Part shown: piece after piece, positions 26,465-36,093 of the stretch | Layout of the letters: each line of letters begins with the position of its first letter | Position numbering within the stretch: the stretch's first letter is position 1 | Assembly: GCA_043816955.1 (NCBI GenBank) | Contig: JBDRHL010000221.1 | Coordinates: 5,406-69,405 of the forward strand | DNA length: 64,000 bases | DNA from: JBDRHL01 sp043816955 | GTDB lineage: Bacteria > Planctomycetota > Phycisphaerae > Sedimentisphaerales > CAYZTY01 | Direction: 5' to 3' | Translations under genes and position numbers: made by a program | Notes under the pieces: generated by a model | What the model was told of the DNA's origin: nothing | Seen by the model: the letters and a program-made list of their open reading frames with translations, nothing else | Database searches by the model: none

Positions 26465-26878
26465 TTACAAATTCCGGCGAATTTCTTCTGCAATCTTATC
26501 CATCTTGCCAGGCGGGTATTTATACGCCGGCCACCGGTTAAACACGCCATCATTGGCATTCCGCGGGATTATATGAAAATGTAAATGCCCCACCAACTGC
26601 CCCGCCGACCGACCATTGTTACACAGCACATTGTAACCATCGCAATCCATCGCCTTGACAACCGCTTTGGCAATATTTCCCATACACCCCCCTATTTCTC
26701 CCAGCAAATCCGCTGGACACTCATGCAATCTCTCGAAATGTTCTTTGGTCACAACTAATGTGTGCCCGTCGCTTATCGGGACAATATCCATAAATGATAA
26801 AATCTTGTCATTCTCGAAAATCTTTGCAGCAGGCACCTCACCCGCTATGATTTTACAGAATATACACTTCGTGTTCAT
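26465..26878 (-). CDS. HIT family (histidine triad) hydrolase
   Basis: 137 residues. CIFCKIIAGEVPAAKI opens the protein, DGHTLVVTKEHFERL lies in the middle, and HLHFHIIPR carries the H-x-H-x-H triad. The C-x-x-C near the start is common in bacterial HinT-like proteins. HIT enzymes hydrolyse nucleoside phosphoramidates or dinucleoside polyphosphates. It follows rplQ by 28 bp and precedes tRNA-fMet, so it is probably read through from the ribosomal operon. Confidence 0.9.
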   Translation of the reverse strand: MNTKCIFCKIIAGEVPAAKIFENDKILSFMDIVPISDGHTLVVTKEHFERLHECPADLLGEIGGCMGNIAKAVVKAMDCDGYNVLCNNGRSAGQLVGHLHFHIIPRNANDGVFNRWPAYKYPPGKMDKIAEEIRRNL

Positions 26879-26906
26879 TCACACGTCCTTACTATTATCC
26901 TGCACT

Positions 26907-27500
26907 CTACTCTTTGCCGCCCTGCTCCTCTGTACTATCGGCGACAGAACCGGCTTCTGTATCTTTAACCTCGACCGTATCCTGCTCATCTACAACTTCA
27001 ACTTCCGCTGCTTCCTTGGCAACCTTGGTTGTTTTCTTGCTCTTCTTCCTGCCGGAGCCCTTCTTGCCGGACTTGCCCGAACCTTCTTCAACCCCCGTAC
27101 TCTGCCCCACAAGCTGCAACAAAACCACCTGCCCGTTATCACCCAGCCGCCTCTGCGGAAGCTTGATTATTCTCGTATATCCGCCTTTGCGATCAAGGTA
27201 TCGAGGTCCAAGCTCACTGAACAGCTTCCCAATTATCGTCCCGCTCTTGACCTCTTTACCGTCCTTATCGCCCACTATGTCACGGTTACCAAGCATGGAA
27301 ATCGCCTGCCGTCTTGCCGCAAGTGTACCTTTCTTTGCCAGCGTAATCATCTTCTCGGCAAATGGCCGAACTTCTTTTGCTTTCGTTATCGTCGTCGAAA
27401 CTGTTTCATGCTCGAAAAGCGATGATACCAGATTTCGTCGCATCGCCAGACGATGTGAACTCGTTCTGCTTAACTTACGCCCTGCTACTCGATGCCGCAT
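26907..27500 (-). CDS. rplQ: 50S ribosomal protein L17 with long C-terminal tail
   Basis: Residues 1-120 are canonical L17: MRHRVAGRKLSRTSSHRLAM, LVSSLFEHETVSTTITKAKEV and GYTRIIKLPQRRLGDN. The last 75 or so residues are a low-complexity tail, first lysine/glycine rich, then acidic (EAAEVEVVDEQDTVEVKD), making the protein about 197 residues versus 120-140 usually. It is the last ribosomal gene of the alpha operon, 32 bp after rpoA. Confidence 0.95.
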   Translation of the reverse strand: MRHRVAGRKLSRTSSHRLAMRRNLVSSLFEHETVSTTITKAKEVRPFAEKMITLAKKGTLAARRQAISMLGNRDIVGDKDGKEVKSGTIIGKLFSELGPRYLDRKGGYTRIIKLPQRRLGDNGQVVLLQLVGQSTGVEEGSGKSGKKGSGRKKSKKTTKVAKEAAEVEVVDEQDTVEVKDTEAGSVADSTEEQGGKE

Positions 27501-27532
27501 ATACCCAAATCCTTCTTGCTGACCAACAAAAC

Positions 27533-28534
27533 CTAAATTTCAGTCATACCCAAAGACAATCCTATATCACTGAATTTCCGCTTGACTTCCCGAAGACTTG
27601 TCTTGCCGAAGCTTCGAATCTTCAGAAGATCCGCTTCTGTCATCTTTGCCAGCTCCCGCACCGTTGATATCTTCGCAGATTCTAAACAGTTACTTGCCCG
27701 AACCGACAAATCCAATTCTTGAACTGACATATTCAGCTTCGCCTCAAGTTCCTCGTCAATACCAGGCTCTTTAACCTCTTCAGGACCAATCAGCTCCTCC
27801 TCAATAGTCTCTTCGCCAAGCTCAAAGTACTGTACAAACGGATTAATGTGTTTACGCAATATCTTCGCCGCTTCAACAAGAGCCATCTCCGGTGTCACTG
27901 TACCATTCGTCCAGACTTCAAGAATCAGCCGGTCATAATTCGTCTTCTGCCCGACACGTGTATCCTCAGTCTTATACCTCACTCGAATTACAGGAGAAAA
28001 CACCGCGTCAACCAGTATCCTCCCCGTTTCATGTTCAAACCGATCCTCTTCGGCAATACGTTCTGAAGCAGGTGAATAACCACGACCATTCTCAACAACC
28101 ATCTCCATTTCAAAGTGCACATCCTTTGTCAGCGTTACCAGGACTAAATCCTTGTTGATCACCTCTATCGCCGGATCTGCCACAATCTGCTCAACCGTCA
28201 CCGCTCCGGCTTTATCAGCACTTACCTTCATTGTCTTCGGCTCATCGCCCTGAAGACGCACCACAAGACTCTTGACGTTGAGTACAATCTCTGTAACGTC
28301 TTCCATCACCCCGTCGATCGATGTAAATTCATGATCAACCCCCGCTACCTTGATCGACGTAGTCGCGCTGCCTTCAAGCGAAGAAAGCAGAACACGCCTC
28401 AAACTGTTCCCGATCGTCGTGCCGAAACCACGTTCAAACGGCTCAATATAAAACCGCCCATAAACAGAACTGGAAATCTCATTGTCACGCTTTACGCCCG
28501 TCGGCAACTCAAGTCCACGCCAGGTTATTCGCAT
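27533..28534 (-). CDS. rpoA: DNA-directed RNA polymerase subunit alpha
   Basis: 333 residues. The N-terminal assembly domain is seen in YGRFYIEPFERGFGTTIGNSLRRVLLSS and the C-terminal domain in LDLSVRASNCLESAKISTVRELAKM, the helix-hairpin-helix module that contacts UP elements and activators. It follows rpsD, the normal alpha-operon position. Ordinary length with no insertion, in contrast to rpoB. Confidence 0.97.
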   Translation of the reverse strand: MRITWRGLELPTGVKRDNEISSSVYGRFYIEPFERGFGTTIGNSLRRVLLSSLEGSATTSIKVAGVDHEFTSIDGVMEDVTEIVLNVKSLVVRLQGDEPKTMKVSADKAGAVTVEQIVADPAIEVINKDLVLVTLTKDVHFEMEMVVENGRGYSPASERIAEEDRFEHETGRILVDAVFSPVIRVRYKTEDTRVGQKTNYDRLILEVWTNGTVTPEMALVEAAKILRKHINPFVQYFELGEETIEEELIGPEEVKEPGIDEELEAKLNMSVQELDLSVRASNCLESAKISTVRELAKMTEADLLKIRSFGKTSLREVKRKFSDIGLSLGMTEI

Positions 28535-28640
28535 ATTCGGCCTCCTAAATAAATGGCAAATGTTCTCAGCGGCTTCATCGGCCGGCCTAGCGACGACAAA
28601 CCGCTATCTGTTACCTGCCAATCGTACTGTACATTAAAAA

Positions 28641-29273
28641 CTACCGCGAGCAAAACTCAACTAGCAACTGTTCTTCCACCGGTATCTGGACATCATCCCG
28701 GCTGGGCAGACCGACGATCGTCGCTGCCGGTGTACCTCGATCTAGCTGAAGCCAGCTCTGAGCCGTATAATTCGGATTGCTCTCCAGTTGCTCCTTTATC
28801 AGCTTCTCGCTTTTCTCAGACCTCTTTACTGTTATTTTATCGCCAACCTTTACCGTATAACCGGCAACATTTACTTTCCGCCCGTTAACGTAAATATGAC
28901 CGTGCAGGATTAACTGCCGTGCTGCCTTGCGCGATGCAGCAAAATTCAGCTTGTAAACAACGTTATCAAGACGACGCTCAAGCAGAATCAGCAGGGATTC
29001 TCCCGTATTACCAGGCATCCGCTCCGCACGCCTGAAGCACAGCATGAACTGCTTGTCCAGAAGACCGTAATACCTCTTGACCTTTTGTTTCTCACGCAAA
29101 CGAGTGCCATATTCACTGTTCCTGCCTCGCCGCCAGCCGTGCATCCCGGGAGCAAGATTTCGTTCACGCCTCTCGATCTGACATTTTGCTGTCTCGCACT
29201 TGATGCCCTTGAGCATCAGCTTCACACCTTCACGACGGCAAAGCTTACAGGATGAACCCACATACCTGCCCAT
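28641..29273 (-). CDS. rpsD: 30S ribosomal protein S4 (zinc-type)
   Basis: 210 residues with MGRYVGSSCKLCRREGVKLM and KCETAKC, giving the four-cysteine zinc site of the C+ form of S4. The S4 RNA-binding domain is at RRLDNVVYKLNFAASRKAARQLI and HGHIYVNGRKVN. It binds 16S rRNA early in assembly and in many bacteria represses its own operon. Confidence 0.97.
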   Translation of the reverse strand: MGRYVGSSCKLCRREGVKLMLKGIKCETAKCQIERRERNLAPGMHGWRRGRNSEYGTRLREKQKVKRYYGLLDKQFMLCFRRAERMPGNTGESLLILLERRLDNVVYKLNFAASRKAARQLILHGHIYVNGRKVNVAGYTVKVGDKITVKRSEKSEKLIKEQLESNPNYTAQSWLQLDRGTPAATIVGLPSRDDVQIPVEEQLLVEFCSR

Positions 29274-29317
29274 TATCTATTTTATCTCCAAAAATATAGC
29301 TCTTCGCCAAACAATCT

Positions 29318-29698
29318 TTAAACACGTCGTCTCTTCGGAGGCCGACATCCATTATGCGGCAGCGGGGTAACGTCCTCTATCGATGTAATTCGCAGGCCCG
29401 CCTGTTCCAAGGCTGATATCGCCGATTCCCTCCCGGATCCCGGACCTTTAACCCTTATCTCAACCTCCCGGACCCCGTTGCGCTGTGCAAGACCTGCGCA
29501 CTTCTCAGCAGCACGCTGGGCTGCAAAAGGAGTGCTCTTGCGAGAACCTTTGAAACCAACCTGACCCGACGACGCCGAACAAATTGTATCTCCGTCAGGA
29601 TCGGTTATTGTTATCAGCGTATTATTGAACGTCGCCTTGATATGAACCGTAGCCTTTGCGACACTTCTTCGTATTTTTCTTTTACCGGTCTTCGCCAT
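29318..29698 (-). CDS. rpsK: 30S ribosomal protein S11
   Basis: 126 residues with [39 protein letters not shown] and the conserved end [18 protein letters not shown]. It lines the 30S platform. It sits between rpsM and rpsD as in most bacteria. Confidence 0.97.
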   Translation of the reverse strand: MAKTGKRKIRRSVAKATVHIKATFNNTLITITDPDGDTICSASSGQVGFKGSRKSTPFAAQRAAEKCAGLAQRNGVREVEIRVKGPGSGRESAISALEQAGLRITSIEDVTPLPHNGCRPPKRRRV

Positions 29699-29748
29699 TC
29701 GCCAAATTTCCTCTCATGTCATATTAAACACAACCGACCAAAATGCCC

Positions 29749-30132
29749 CTATCGTATCTCCTTTACACCCTTCTTGCCCGCTACTGTTTTCTTCTTGCCT
29801 TTTCGTGTCCTCGCATTACTCTGTGTCTGCTGCCCGCGAACCGGCAGACCACGACGATGCCGCAAACCTCGATAACACCCAATATCACGTAGCCTCGCTA
29901 TATCCTGCGCAATCTGGCGACGCAACTGACCCTCAACAACATAGTTACGGTCAATAATCTGCGTCACCCTGCTTACCTCATCTTCCGTAAGTCTACCCGC
30001 TTTCAGCGAAGAATCAATCTGCGCCTCTTTCAGAATCTGACCGGACGTATACTTGCCTATGCCGTAAATATACGTCAAAGCTATCAGTATCTGCTTATTA
30101 TTAGGTACATCTACACCAACTATACGAGGCAT
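29749..30132 (-). CDS. rpsM: 30S ribosomal protein S13
   Basis: 127 residues: [33 protein letters not shown], and the basic [17 protein letters not shown] followed by a lysine-rich tail that reaches the tRNAs in the P site. Follows rpmJ. Confidence 0.97.
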   Translation of the reverse strand: MPRIVGVDVPNNKQILIALTYIYGIGKYTSGQILKEAQIDSSLKAGRLTEDEVSRVTQIIDRNYVVEGQLRRQIAQDIARLRDIGCYRGLRHRRGLPVRGQQTQSNARTRKGKKKTVAGKKGVKEIR

Positions 30133-30168
30133 ATATCCTCCTGTGTTAACTTCCGCACTTAAAACCCG

Positions 30169-30282
30169 CTAACCTTGTTTCTGTTTATGACGCGGATCTT
30201 TGCATATCACTCGCACAACGCCCTTACGACGTATTAACTTGCAATTCTCACATATCCGCTTAACTGAGCTTCGAACCTTCAT
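30169..30282 (-). CDS. rpmJ: 50S ribosomal protein L36
   Basis: A 37-residue gene between infA and rpsM. It starts [20 protein letters not shown] and ends DPRHKQKQG. The C-x-x-C plus later cysteine and histidine form the zinc ribbon, so this is the zinc-binding form of L36. The start CAT is at 30280-30282 and the stop at 30169-30171 (TAG). Confidence 0.95.
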   Translation of the reverse strand: MKVRSSVKRICENCKLIRRKGVVRVICKDPRHKQKQG

Positions 30283-30323
30283 ATTTCACCTGTACCTTCG
30301 ATCTGCCTGTTCATATTAAATAA

Positions 30324-30539
30324 TCAGTTTCGCAGAACTATCCGTCCACGATTCAAATCATATGGCGACATCTCTACTGTCACCATATCACCGGGAAGAA
30401 TACGAATAAAATGCATCCGCATCTTGCCCGAAACATGCGCCATTATCCGGTGACCGTTTGCCAACTCAACCCTGAACATGGCATTCGGTAGCGCATCTAT
30501 TACCTTAGCCTCTATTCTTATCGCATCCCTCTTGGCCAT
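30324..30539 (-). CDS. infA: Translation initiation factor IF-1
   Basis: 71 residues forming one OB fold: [26 protein letters not shown] and [21 protein letters not shown]. It occludes the A site during initiation. The start lies 1 bp after the map stop, so translation is probably coupled. Confidence 0.97.
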   Translation of the reverse strand: MAKRDAIRIEAKVIDALPNAMFRVELANGHRIMAHVSGKMRMHFIRILPGDMVTVEMSPYDLNRGRIVLRN

Positions 30540-30540
30540 A

Positions 30541-31323
30541 TCACCTTTGCGCTGTTAATACCTCACAGCCGTCCTTCACAACTGCTATCGTATGCTCAAA
30601 ATGAGCCGAACACTTCTTATCCACAGTTACCACCGTCCAGCCGTCCTGCAGCGTCCGAACATCGCTGACACCTATATTAACCATCGGCTCAATCGCCAGA
30701 ATCATGCCCTCCTGAAGCACTATATCGTTCGCCAGTAACTCAGCACTTACAAAATTCGGAATCTTCGGATCTTCCCACATCTCAGTGCCGATCCCATGAC
30801 CCACAAAATCACGCACAACAGAAAAACCTGCAGACTCAACAAATGCCTGCATCTCACCTGCGATCCTGCTCCACTTAAGCCCCGGTCTGATCCGCTCAAT
30901 CGCAATATCAAGCATCCGTCTCGTCGCTTCAATCAGTCTTTGTTTCGTATCTTCAAGACAACCTATACCGAAAGTTATTGCTGAATCTCCGCAATAACCG
31001 TTCAGCCGCACGCCATAGTCGATGCTCACCACATCGCCCGGCTTCAGCACCACCTTCTCAGAGGGTATCCCGTGGACAACTTCCTCGTTTATCGACGTAC
31101 AAATCGTCCCAGGAAACTTCTTTCGTGCCGTCGGATTCTTAACACCCTTAAAAAGTGCTTCCACACCGGCCCTGGCAGAGCTTCTTTCTGCAATCCTGTT
31201 AAGCTCCGCTGTTGTCATACCTGCCCTGGCTGACTCGCGTAACTCACAAAGAACCTCGGCAACTACGGCACCTGCCTTGCTAAGCAGCTCTATCTCCCGT
31301 CGACTCCGAAGCGTTATTGCCAT
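30541..31323 (-). CDS. map: Methionine aminopeptidase, type I
   Basis: About 260 residues. Metal ligands of the pita-bread fold are visible: [19 protein letters not shown] (two Asp), [14 protein letters not shown] (His), ILAIEPMVN (Glu) and the last FEHTIAVV (Glu). The ATG at 31323 fits the family start ([14 protein letters not shown]); the frame extends five codons further. It removes N-terminal methionine and sits between adk and infA, a common spc-operon arrangement. Confidence 0.95.
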   Translation of the reverse strand: MAITLRSRREIELLSKAGAVVAEVLCELRESARAGMTTAELNRIAERSSARAGVEALFKGVKNPTARKKFPGTICTSINEEVVHGIPSEKVVLKPGDVVSIDYGVRLNGYCGDSAITFGIGCLEDTKQRLIEATRRMLDIAIERIRPGLKWSRIAGEMQAFVESAGFSVVRDFVGHGIGTEMWEDPKIPNFVSAELLANDIVLQEGMILAIEPMVNIGVSDVRTLQDGWTVVTVDKKCSAHFEHTIAVVKDGCEVLTAQR

Positions 31324-31344
31324 CCTGTCACACACCACACCAAG

Positions 31345-31998
31345 CTACCAGGCCGCAAGACCACTCAGCCTGTCAAATATCTTTGCCGAAACCTCGTCTA
31401 CGCCCATACCTGCATCAAAATCCCAGACTTGATAACTACGCCGGTAATACTCAACCACCGCCGCCGTTTCAGCATGGTAAGTCTTCAGCCGGTTCCACAC
31501 CACCTCGCTCTGGTCATCAGGACGCTGAACAAGCTCTGCTCCGTCAACATCACAGATACCCTCGACCTTAGGTTTCAAAGTCTCAATGTGGTACACCGCC
31601 CCGCACTTCGGGCAGCTTCGCCGACCACTCAGCCGAGCCGCTATTACCTTATCATCTATCTTCAAATTCAAAAGAGCGTCTATATTCTCTCCGGAATCAC
31701 ATAACACTTTATCAAGAGCCTTCGCCTGTGCTACCGTACGCGGAAAACCATCAAGTATATAGCCTTTGTTTCCCGCCTTCCTTATCGCACCAGCCATCAT
31801 CTCAATTATTATGCTGTCCGGAACAAGCTCACCGCTGTCCATATAGCCCTGTGCCTTTCTGCCAAGTTCCGTCTTCTCCGCACGTTCCTGGCGAAGAATA
31901 TCGCCGCTCGACAGATGAGCTATTCCATACTTTTCAACAATACGCTTACACTGTGTTCCTTTTCCGGCTCCCGGCGGTCCCATCAGGATCACTCTCAT
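31345..31998 (-). CDS. adk: Adenylate kinase
   Basis: 217 residues with the P-loop GPPGAGKGTQ at residues 7-16, DGFPRTVAQAKAL, and a LID domain with SCPKCGAVYH and GICDVDGAEL, in which the last zinc ligand position is Asp rather than Cys. Catalyses AMP + ATP to 2 ADP. Its ATG overlaps the secY stop by 4 bp. Confidence 0.95.
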   Translation of the reverse strand: MRVILMGPPGAGKGTQCKRIVEKYGIAHLSSGDILRQERAEKTELGRKAQGYMDSGELVPDSIIIEMMAGAIRKAGNKGYILDGFPRTVAQAKALDKVLCDSGENIDALLNLKIDDKVIAARLSGRRSCPKCGAVYHIETLKPKVEGICDVDGAELVQRPDDQSEVVWNRLKTYHAETAAVVEYYRRSYQVWDFDAGMGVDEVSAKIFDRLSGLAAW

Positions 31999-33350
31999 CC
32001 TCTTACGCCCTTTATGCGCCCACTCTCGCTGAAACCGTCATAATGCCGCATCATCAAACTCGATTCGATCTTCTGAACCAGATCGAGCGACACGCTTATG
32101 ACAATCAGCAGGCCCGTTCCGCCCAGGTACGCAGTAACCCGCTGGTCTATGTCCAGCCACTGCGACAATACCGTCGGCACTACCGCAATCACCGCAAGAA
32201 ACGCCGCACCATAGTACGTGATACGAACCATTACCGTCTCAAGATATTCCGCCGTCCGGTGCCCGGGCCGAAGACCGGGAATAAAACTGCCCGCATCCCG
32301 AAGACGCTTGGCCATGTCCTTCGGCTGAAACTGAACCGTCGTCCAGAAATAAGCGAATCCAAAAATCAGAAGTATATACAGGACATTATATGTAAACGCG
32401 CGTGGAAGAAACGCCGCATAAAGCTGGCTGAAAATCGACGACGTCTTCACCGAACCGACACGCTGTAATTGAGAAAACAGAAGCATCGGAAACTGCATCA
32501 GGCTCACAGCAAAAATTATAGGAATCACCCCGCCCGTGTTCAGTCTCAGCGGAAGATAATGCCTCTGACCGCCGTACATCCGCCTGCCGCGCATCTGCTT
32601 GGCCTGCTGAATCGGTATACGCCTGTGCCCCTGAGTTATCAGTATCGCACCTGCCACTACAAATATAAATGCCAGAACCAGAAAAATTATCTTGCCGGGG
32701 CCATAAGACCCTACCCCCGCACCAACCGTAAAGTCAGCGTTTTGCCAAACCATATGAACCGCCCAGGGCATCCGCGAAACAATGCCCGCCATAATCAGCA
32801 GACTTATCCCGTTGCCTATTCCGTATTCATCTATCTGTTCACCCAGCCACATCAGAAACAGCGTCCCTGCTGTCATCCCGACAACACCCATCACCATAGC
32901 TGTCCCCTGCATCCCGGGATATGTCAGCCCACCCAGCACCTTCATCGCCATCATCGACTGCAATACACACAGCGGAACCGTCAGGTAACGCGTATATTCC
33001 TGTATCTTCTTTTGGCCGCTCGCGCCTTCCTCGCGAAGCTTTTTCAGCGACGGCAAAACCTCACCAAGCAGCATCAGTATAATCGAAGCCGAAATATAAG
33101 GCATGATCCCAAGACCGAATAAACTGCTTTGGCTCAGAGTCCCGCCGCTGAACATCTGCATATACTCAGTTATTCTTCCTAGGGCGCTGTCGGCCTCTCT
33201 GCTTTGTGCAAGACGCGAAATAGCCTCAACATCAAAACCCGGAACTGGTATATGATACCCAATCCTGTAGATACACAATAGCGCTATCGTAAAAATAACC
33301 TTGTTGCGCAGATCAGGAATCTTGAATACATTAATAAACGTTCTTAGCAT
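31995..33350 (-). CDS. secY: Protein translocase subunit SecY
   Basis: About 451 residues, ten membrane segments; RIGYHIPVPGFDVEAI near the start, the GIGNGISLLIMAGI segment, and PIQQAKQMRGRRMYGG in a cytoplasmic loop. The ATG at 33350 (MLRTFINVFKIPDLR) matches the family start and lies 2 bp after rplO; an eight-codon extension is possible. Forms the translocon with SecE (59067) in the inner membrane. Confidence 0.96.
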   Translation of the reverse strand: MLRTFINVFKIPDLRNKVIFTIALLCIYRIGYHIPVPGFDVEAISRLAQSREADSALGRITEYMQMFSGGTLSQSSLFGLGIMPYISASIILMLLGEVLPSLKKLREEGASGQKKIQEYTRYLTVPLCVLQSMMAMKVLGGLTYPGMQGTAMVMGVVGMTAGTLFLMWLGEQIDEYGIGNGISLLIMAGIVSRMPWAVHMVWQNADFTVGAGVGSYGPGKIIFLVLAFIFVVAGAILITQGHRRIPIQQAKQMRGRRMYGGQRHYLPLRLNTGGVIPIIFAVSLMQFPMLLFSQLQRVGSVKTSSIFSQLYAAFLPRAFTYNVLYILLIFGFAYFWTTVQFQPKDMAKRLRDAGSFIPGLRPGHRTAEYLETVMVRITYYGAAFLAVIAVVPTVLSQWLDIDQRVTAYLGGTGLLIVISVSLDLVQKIESSLMMRHYDGFSESGRIKGVRG

Positions 33351-33352
33351 CT

Positions 33353-33820
33353 TCAGCTTCCAATCTCTTTCCACGCCACTACTTGAGCCGTCCCGCCACA
33401 GCCGGCTATTTTCTGACCAGCCGCTTTGCTGAACTTGTGCGCTAGTACATCCAGCTTCTTCGTCAGCTCCCCCTCACCTAGAATCTTTACCTTGGCTTTC
33501 ATGTTGGCTACCAAACCCGCCTCGTGAAGCTCGGCTATCCCCACAGTTGTGCCATCAGTAAAGCATCGCTCCAACTGTGAAACGTTAACTATCGAATAAC
33601 GTGTTGCAAAATTGAAATTGCTGAATCCGCACTTGGGCAGCCTCCGGAATAACGGCATCTGACCGCCCTCGTAAGTCGGACGTGCAAATGATCCCGCCCT
33701 GCTGCCGCTGCCCTTGTGACCTCGGCAGGAAGTCTTCCCATGGCCGCTGCCTGTCCCTCGACCAATACGCTTGCGCCTCTTGTGCCCACCTGCAATCGAA
33801 GTTATTTCGTGACTTAACAT
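33353..33820 (-). CDS. rplO: 50S ribosomal protein L15
   Basis: About 155 residues; GHKRRKRIGRGTGSGHGKTS and GGQMPLFRRLPKCGFSN are diagnostic. The ATG at 33820 has ggtgg upstream and is the usual start. It follows rpsE directly; rpmD (L30), which lies here in many bacteria, is absent. Confidence 0.96.
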   Translation of the reverse strand: MLSHEITSIAGGHKRRKRIGRGTGSGHGKTSCRGHKGSGSRAGSFARPTYEGGQMPLFRRLPKCGFSNFNFATRYSIVNVSQLERCFTDGTTVGIAELHEAGLVANMKAKVKILGEGELTKKLDVLAHKFSKAAGQKIAGCGGTAQVVAWKEIGS

Positions 33821-33828
33821 CTCAAATA

Positions 33829-34389
33829 TCACCACCTTTTGACCGCTTCGACTTCAACTCCCCTAAGTTCTTCTACCATCTCTTTGCTGCGTAAACTCAA
33901 CAGTCCGTTCAGCGTAGCTTTCGCCACATTCTTCGGGCAAGTACTGCCATAAATCTTCGTAAGAACGTCCTGAACACCGGCATATTCCAGCACGGCTCGA
34001 GCGCTTGAGCCTGCTATAACTCCCGTGCCGGGGCTTGCCGGAAGCAGACGCACATCCGTCGCTCTGCATTTACCAGACACATGGTGAGGTATCGTACGCC
34101 CTGAAAGAGCTATCTTGTGAAGATTCTTCTTCGCTTCCTTCACACCCTTCTCCACTGCCATCGGAACCTCATTCGCCTTGCCGTAACCAAGACCTACCGT
34201 ACCATGGCGATCACCTACTACAACAAGCGCCGAAAAGCTGAAACGCCTGCCGCCCTTCACCACCTTTGCGTTGCGGAAAACCTTGATCACCGTATCCTCA
34301 AGTGGATATTCCTCTTCTCCGCCAAAACTACGGACCCTCTCAACGGGAGCCTCTGCTTGCACTGTCGATTTTAACGATTCCTCTGCCAA
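33829..34389 (-). CDS. rpsE: 30S ribosomal protein S5
   Basis: 186 residues with a short acidic N-terminal extension, then DTVIKVFRNAKVVKGGRRFSF, GDRHGTVGLGYGKANEVP and GIIAGSSARAV-like residues (GVIAGSSARAVLEYAGV). Contributes to decoding accuracy. Confidence 0.97.
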   Translation of the reverse strand: MAEESLKSTVQAEAPVERVRSFGGEEEYPLEDTVIKVFRNAKVVKGGRRFSFSALVVVGDRHGTVGLGYGKANEVPMAVEKGVKEAKKNLHKIALSGRTIPHHVSGKCRATDVRLLPASPGTGVIAGSSARAVLEYAGVQDVLTKIYGSTCPKNVAKATLNGLLSLRSKEMVEELRGVEVEAVKRW

Positions 34390-34414
34390 TCTACTGTCTC
34401 CAATAGTTTATCTC

Positions 34415-34783
34415 TTAAAAGACCAGTCCGGATTTCCTCGCCGAATCTGCAAGCGCCTTGACTCTGCCATGATATTTGCACCGACCTCTGTCAAGACAAA
34501 CCGCATTAATTCCAACCTGCATTGCTTGTTTCGCTATCGCCGCGCCCACCGCCTCCGCTGCCGCCTTATTGCCGCCTTTGCCCCTAAGTTCGTCAGCAAG
34601 CACTTTCGACCGCGTACTTGCTGATGCCAGTGTACAACCTGCTCCATCGTCAATAATCTGTGCGTATATGTGCCGGTTCGATCTGAAAACTGACAGTCGC
34701 GGACGCTCACCTGTGCCGAATATCCTCTTACGAACATGCAGCTTCCGCCTCATTCTTGTTTTTTTCAATTTCTGACCTTGCAT
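34415..34783 (-). CDS. rplR: 50S ribosomal protein L18
   Basis: About 122 residues: [24 protein letters not shown] and [12 protein letters not shown], ending FHYHGR-like ([21 protein letters not shown], 5S rRNA binding). The ATG at 34783 is preferred over a GTG eight codons earlier because the family begins with a short basic leader. Confidence 0.95.
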   Translation of the reverse strand: MQGQKLKKTRMRRKLHVRKRIFGTGERPRLSVFRSNRHIYAQIIDDGAGCTLASASTRSKVLADELRGKGGNKAAAEAVGAAIAKQAMQVGINAVCLDRGRCKYHGRVKALADSARKSGLVF

Positions 34784-34816
34784 ACTAAAAATCCCTGATA
34801 AACGCACCAGATCGAC

Positions 34817-35398
34817 TTATGCCGTACCCGATGCAAATGCCTTCCCTACCTTCCGCCTTACAACCTCATCTGCAAACCGAATCCCTTTGCCGTTATAAGG
34901 CTCCGGTGGACGAACCTTCCGGACTTCTGCTGCAAACTGGCCCAGAACCTGTTTGTCATAGCCCGAAAACGAAAACTTCGCAGGAACATCGTTACCGCGG
35001 GTTGCAGGCACACTGATATTAACCTTCACACTCTTCGGAATCACAAGCTCAGCCGGATGACAGTATCCAACCTGCAGAACAAGCTTACCGCCCTGTTCCT
35101 TCACGTTATAACCCGTGCCGTATATCTCCATCTTCTTCTCAAAACCTTTGCTCACACCCGTGATCATATTCGAAATCAAAGACCGCACTGTACCGTGCAT
35201 CGCCTTGTACGTCCGATCTTCCGGTTTTGGATTCTCAACATATATCTCGTTTTTGCTCGTATCAACCTTCACTGTTATACTCGGTGGACAGTCCAGTTGC
35301 AGGCTTCCCTTCGACCCCGAAACTTTCACTGTACAGCCGCTCTGTTCGACCTTCACGCCCGCCGGAATTACTATGACTTTTTTGCCTATACGACTCAT
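34817..35398 (-). CDS. rplF: 50S ribosomal protein L6
   Basis: 193 residues: MSRIGKKVIVIPAGVKVEQ, a GTVRSLISNMITGVSKGFEK segment, and the conserved PPEPYNGKGIRFADEVVRRK. About 15 residues longer than E. coli L6. Directly abuts rpsH. Confidence 0.97.
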   Translation of the reverse strand: MSRIGKKVIVIPAGVKVEQSGCTVKVSGSKGSLQLDCPPSITVKVDTSKNEIYVENPKPEDRTYKAMHGTVRSLISNMITGVSKGFEKKMEIYGTGYNVKEQGGKLVLQVGYCHPAELVIPKSVKVNISVPATRGNDVPAKFSFSGYDKQVLGQFAAEVRKVRPPEPYNGKGIRFADEVVRRKVGKAFASGTA

Positions 35399-35800
35399 TT
35401 AGCTCACCGTACAAATCAGTTCACCGCCTATGTTTTCCTTGCGGCATCTTCTGTCACTCATCACACCTTTACTTGTTGATACTACCGCTATCCCAAGACC
35501 GCTAAGAACCCTCGGAAGGGCGTCAACCGGGCAATATACCCTTCGACCAGGCTTGCTCTGACGCACCAGTTCGTGAATCACCGCTTCACCATTTGCGCTG
35601 TACTTCAGATGAACACGCAGCAAACCCTGCTTGGTCACATCCTCTATCCTGTCATAATCCAGGATATAGCCTTCATCCTTAAGAACTTCCGCCACCCCCT
35701 CACAAACTTTCGAGGCCTTCACATTGACCTGCCCCCTCTTGATTCGAACCGCATTGCGAATCCTCGTAAGCATATCGGCTACCGGATCACTAAGACTCAT
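35399..35800 (-). CDS. rpsH: 30S ribosomal protein S8
   Basis: 133 residues: DPVADMLTRIRNAVRIKRGQ, VHLKYSANGEAVIHELVRQS and the C-terminal VVSTSKGVMSDRRCRKENIGGELIC motif. Central assembly protein of the 30S platform and often the spc-operon repressor. Confidence 0.97.
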   Translation of the reverse strand: MSLSDPVADMLTRIRNAVRIKRGQVNVKASKVCEGVAEVLKDEGYILDYDRIEDVTKQGLLRVHLKYSANGEAVIHELVRQSKPGRRVYCPVDALPRVLSGLGIAVVSTSKGVMSDRRCRKENIGGELICTVS

Positions 35801-35846
35801 ATGCGCTCTGCTCCGTAATTCATATGAAAAAACCTCTCTTTACCTC

Positions 35847-36035
35847 TTACCAACTGGCCTTCCTCACACCCGGAATCTTACCCTCATTTGCCAGAGTCCT
35901 GAAGCAAATCCTGCAAATCTTGAACTTCCGATATACCGCGTGCGACCTGCCGCACAGCTCGCAGCGTGTATACGACCGCACTCGAAACTTCGGCTGCTTC
36001 CTCGATTTATTTATCCAAGCCTTTGTTGCCATCAA
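35847..36035 (-). CDS. rpsN: 30S ribosomal protein S14, zinc-type
   Basis: 62 residues: [20 protein letters not shown] and [19 protein letters not shown]. The two C-x-x-C pairs make this the short zinc-binding form (type Z). It lies in the normal place between rplE and rpsH. Confidence 0.96.
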   Translation of the reverse strand: MMATKAWINKSRKQPKFRVRSYTRCELCGRSHAVYRKFKICRICFRTLANEGKIPGVRKASW

Positions 36036-36093
36036 TTTGCTCCATCTGTTTCTTTACTTCCCATCGCCCTGCGATGGCTCATCCGGAAACCTC

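Noticed and set aside
26655..27522. Long + strand frames opposite the HIT gene and rplQ
   Set aside because: Shadows caused by codon bias of the minus-strand ribosomal genes; the same pattern appears across 26-61 kb.
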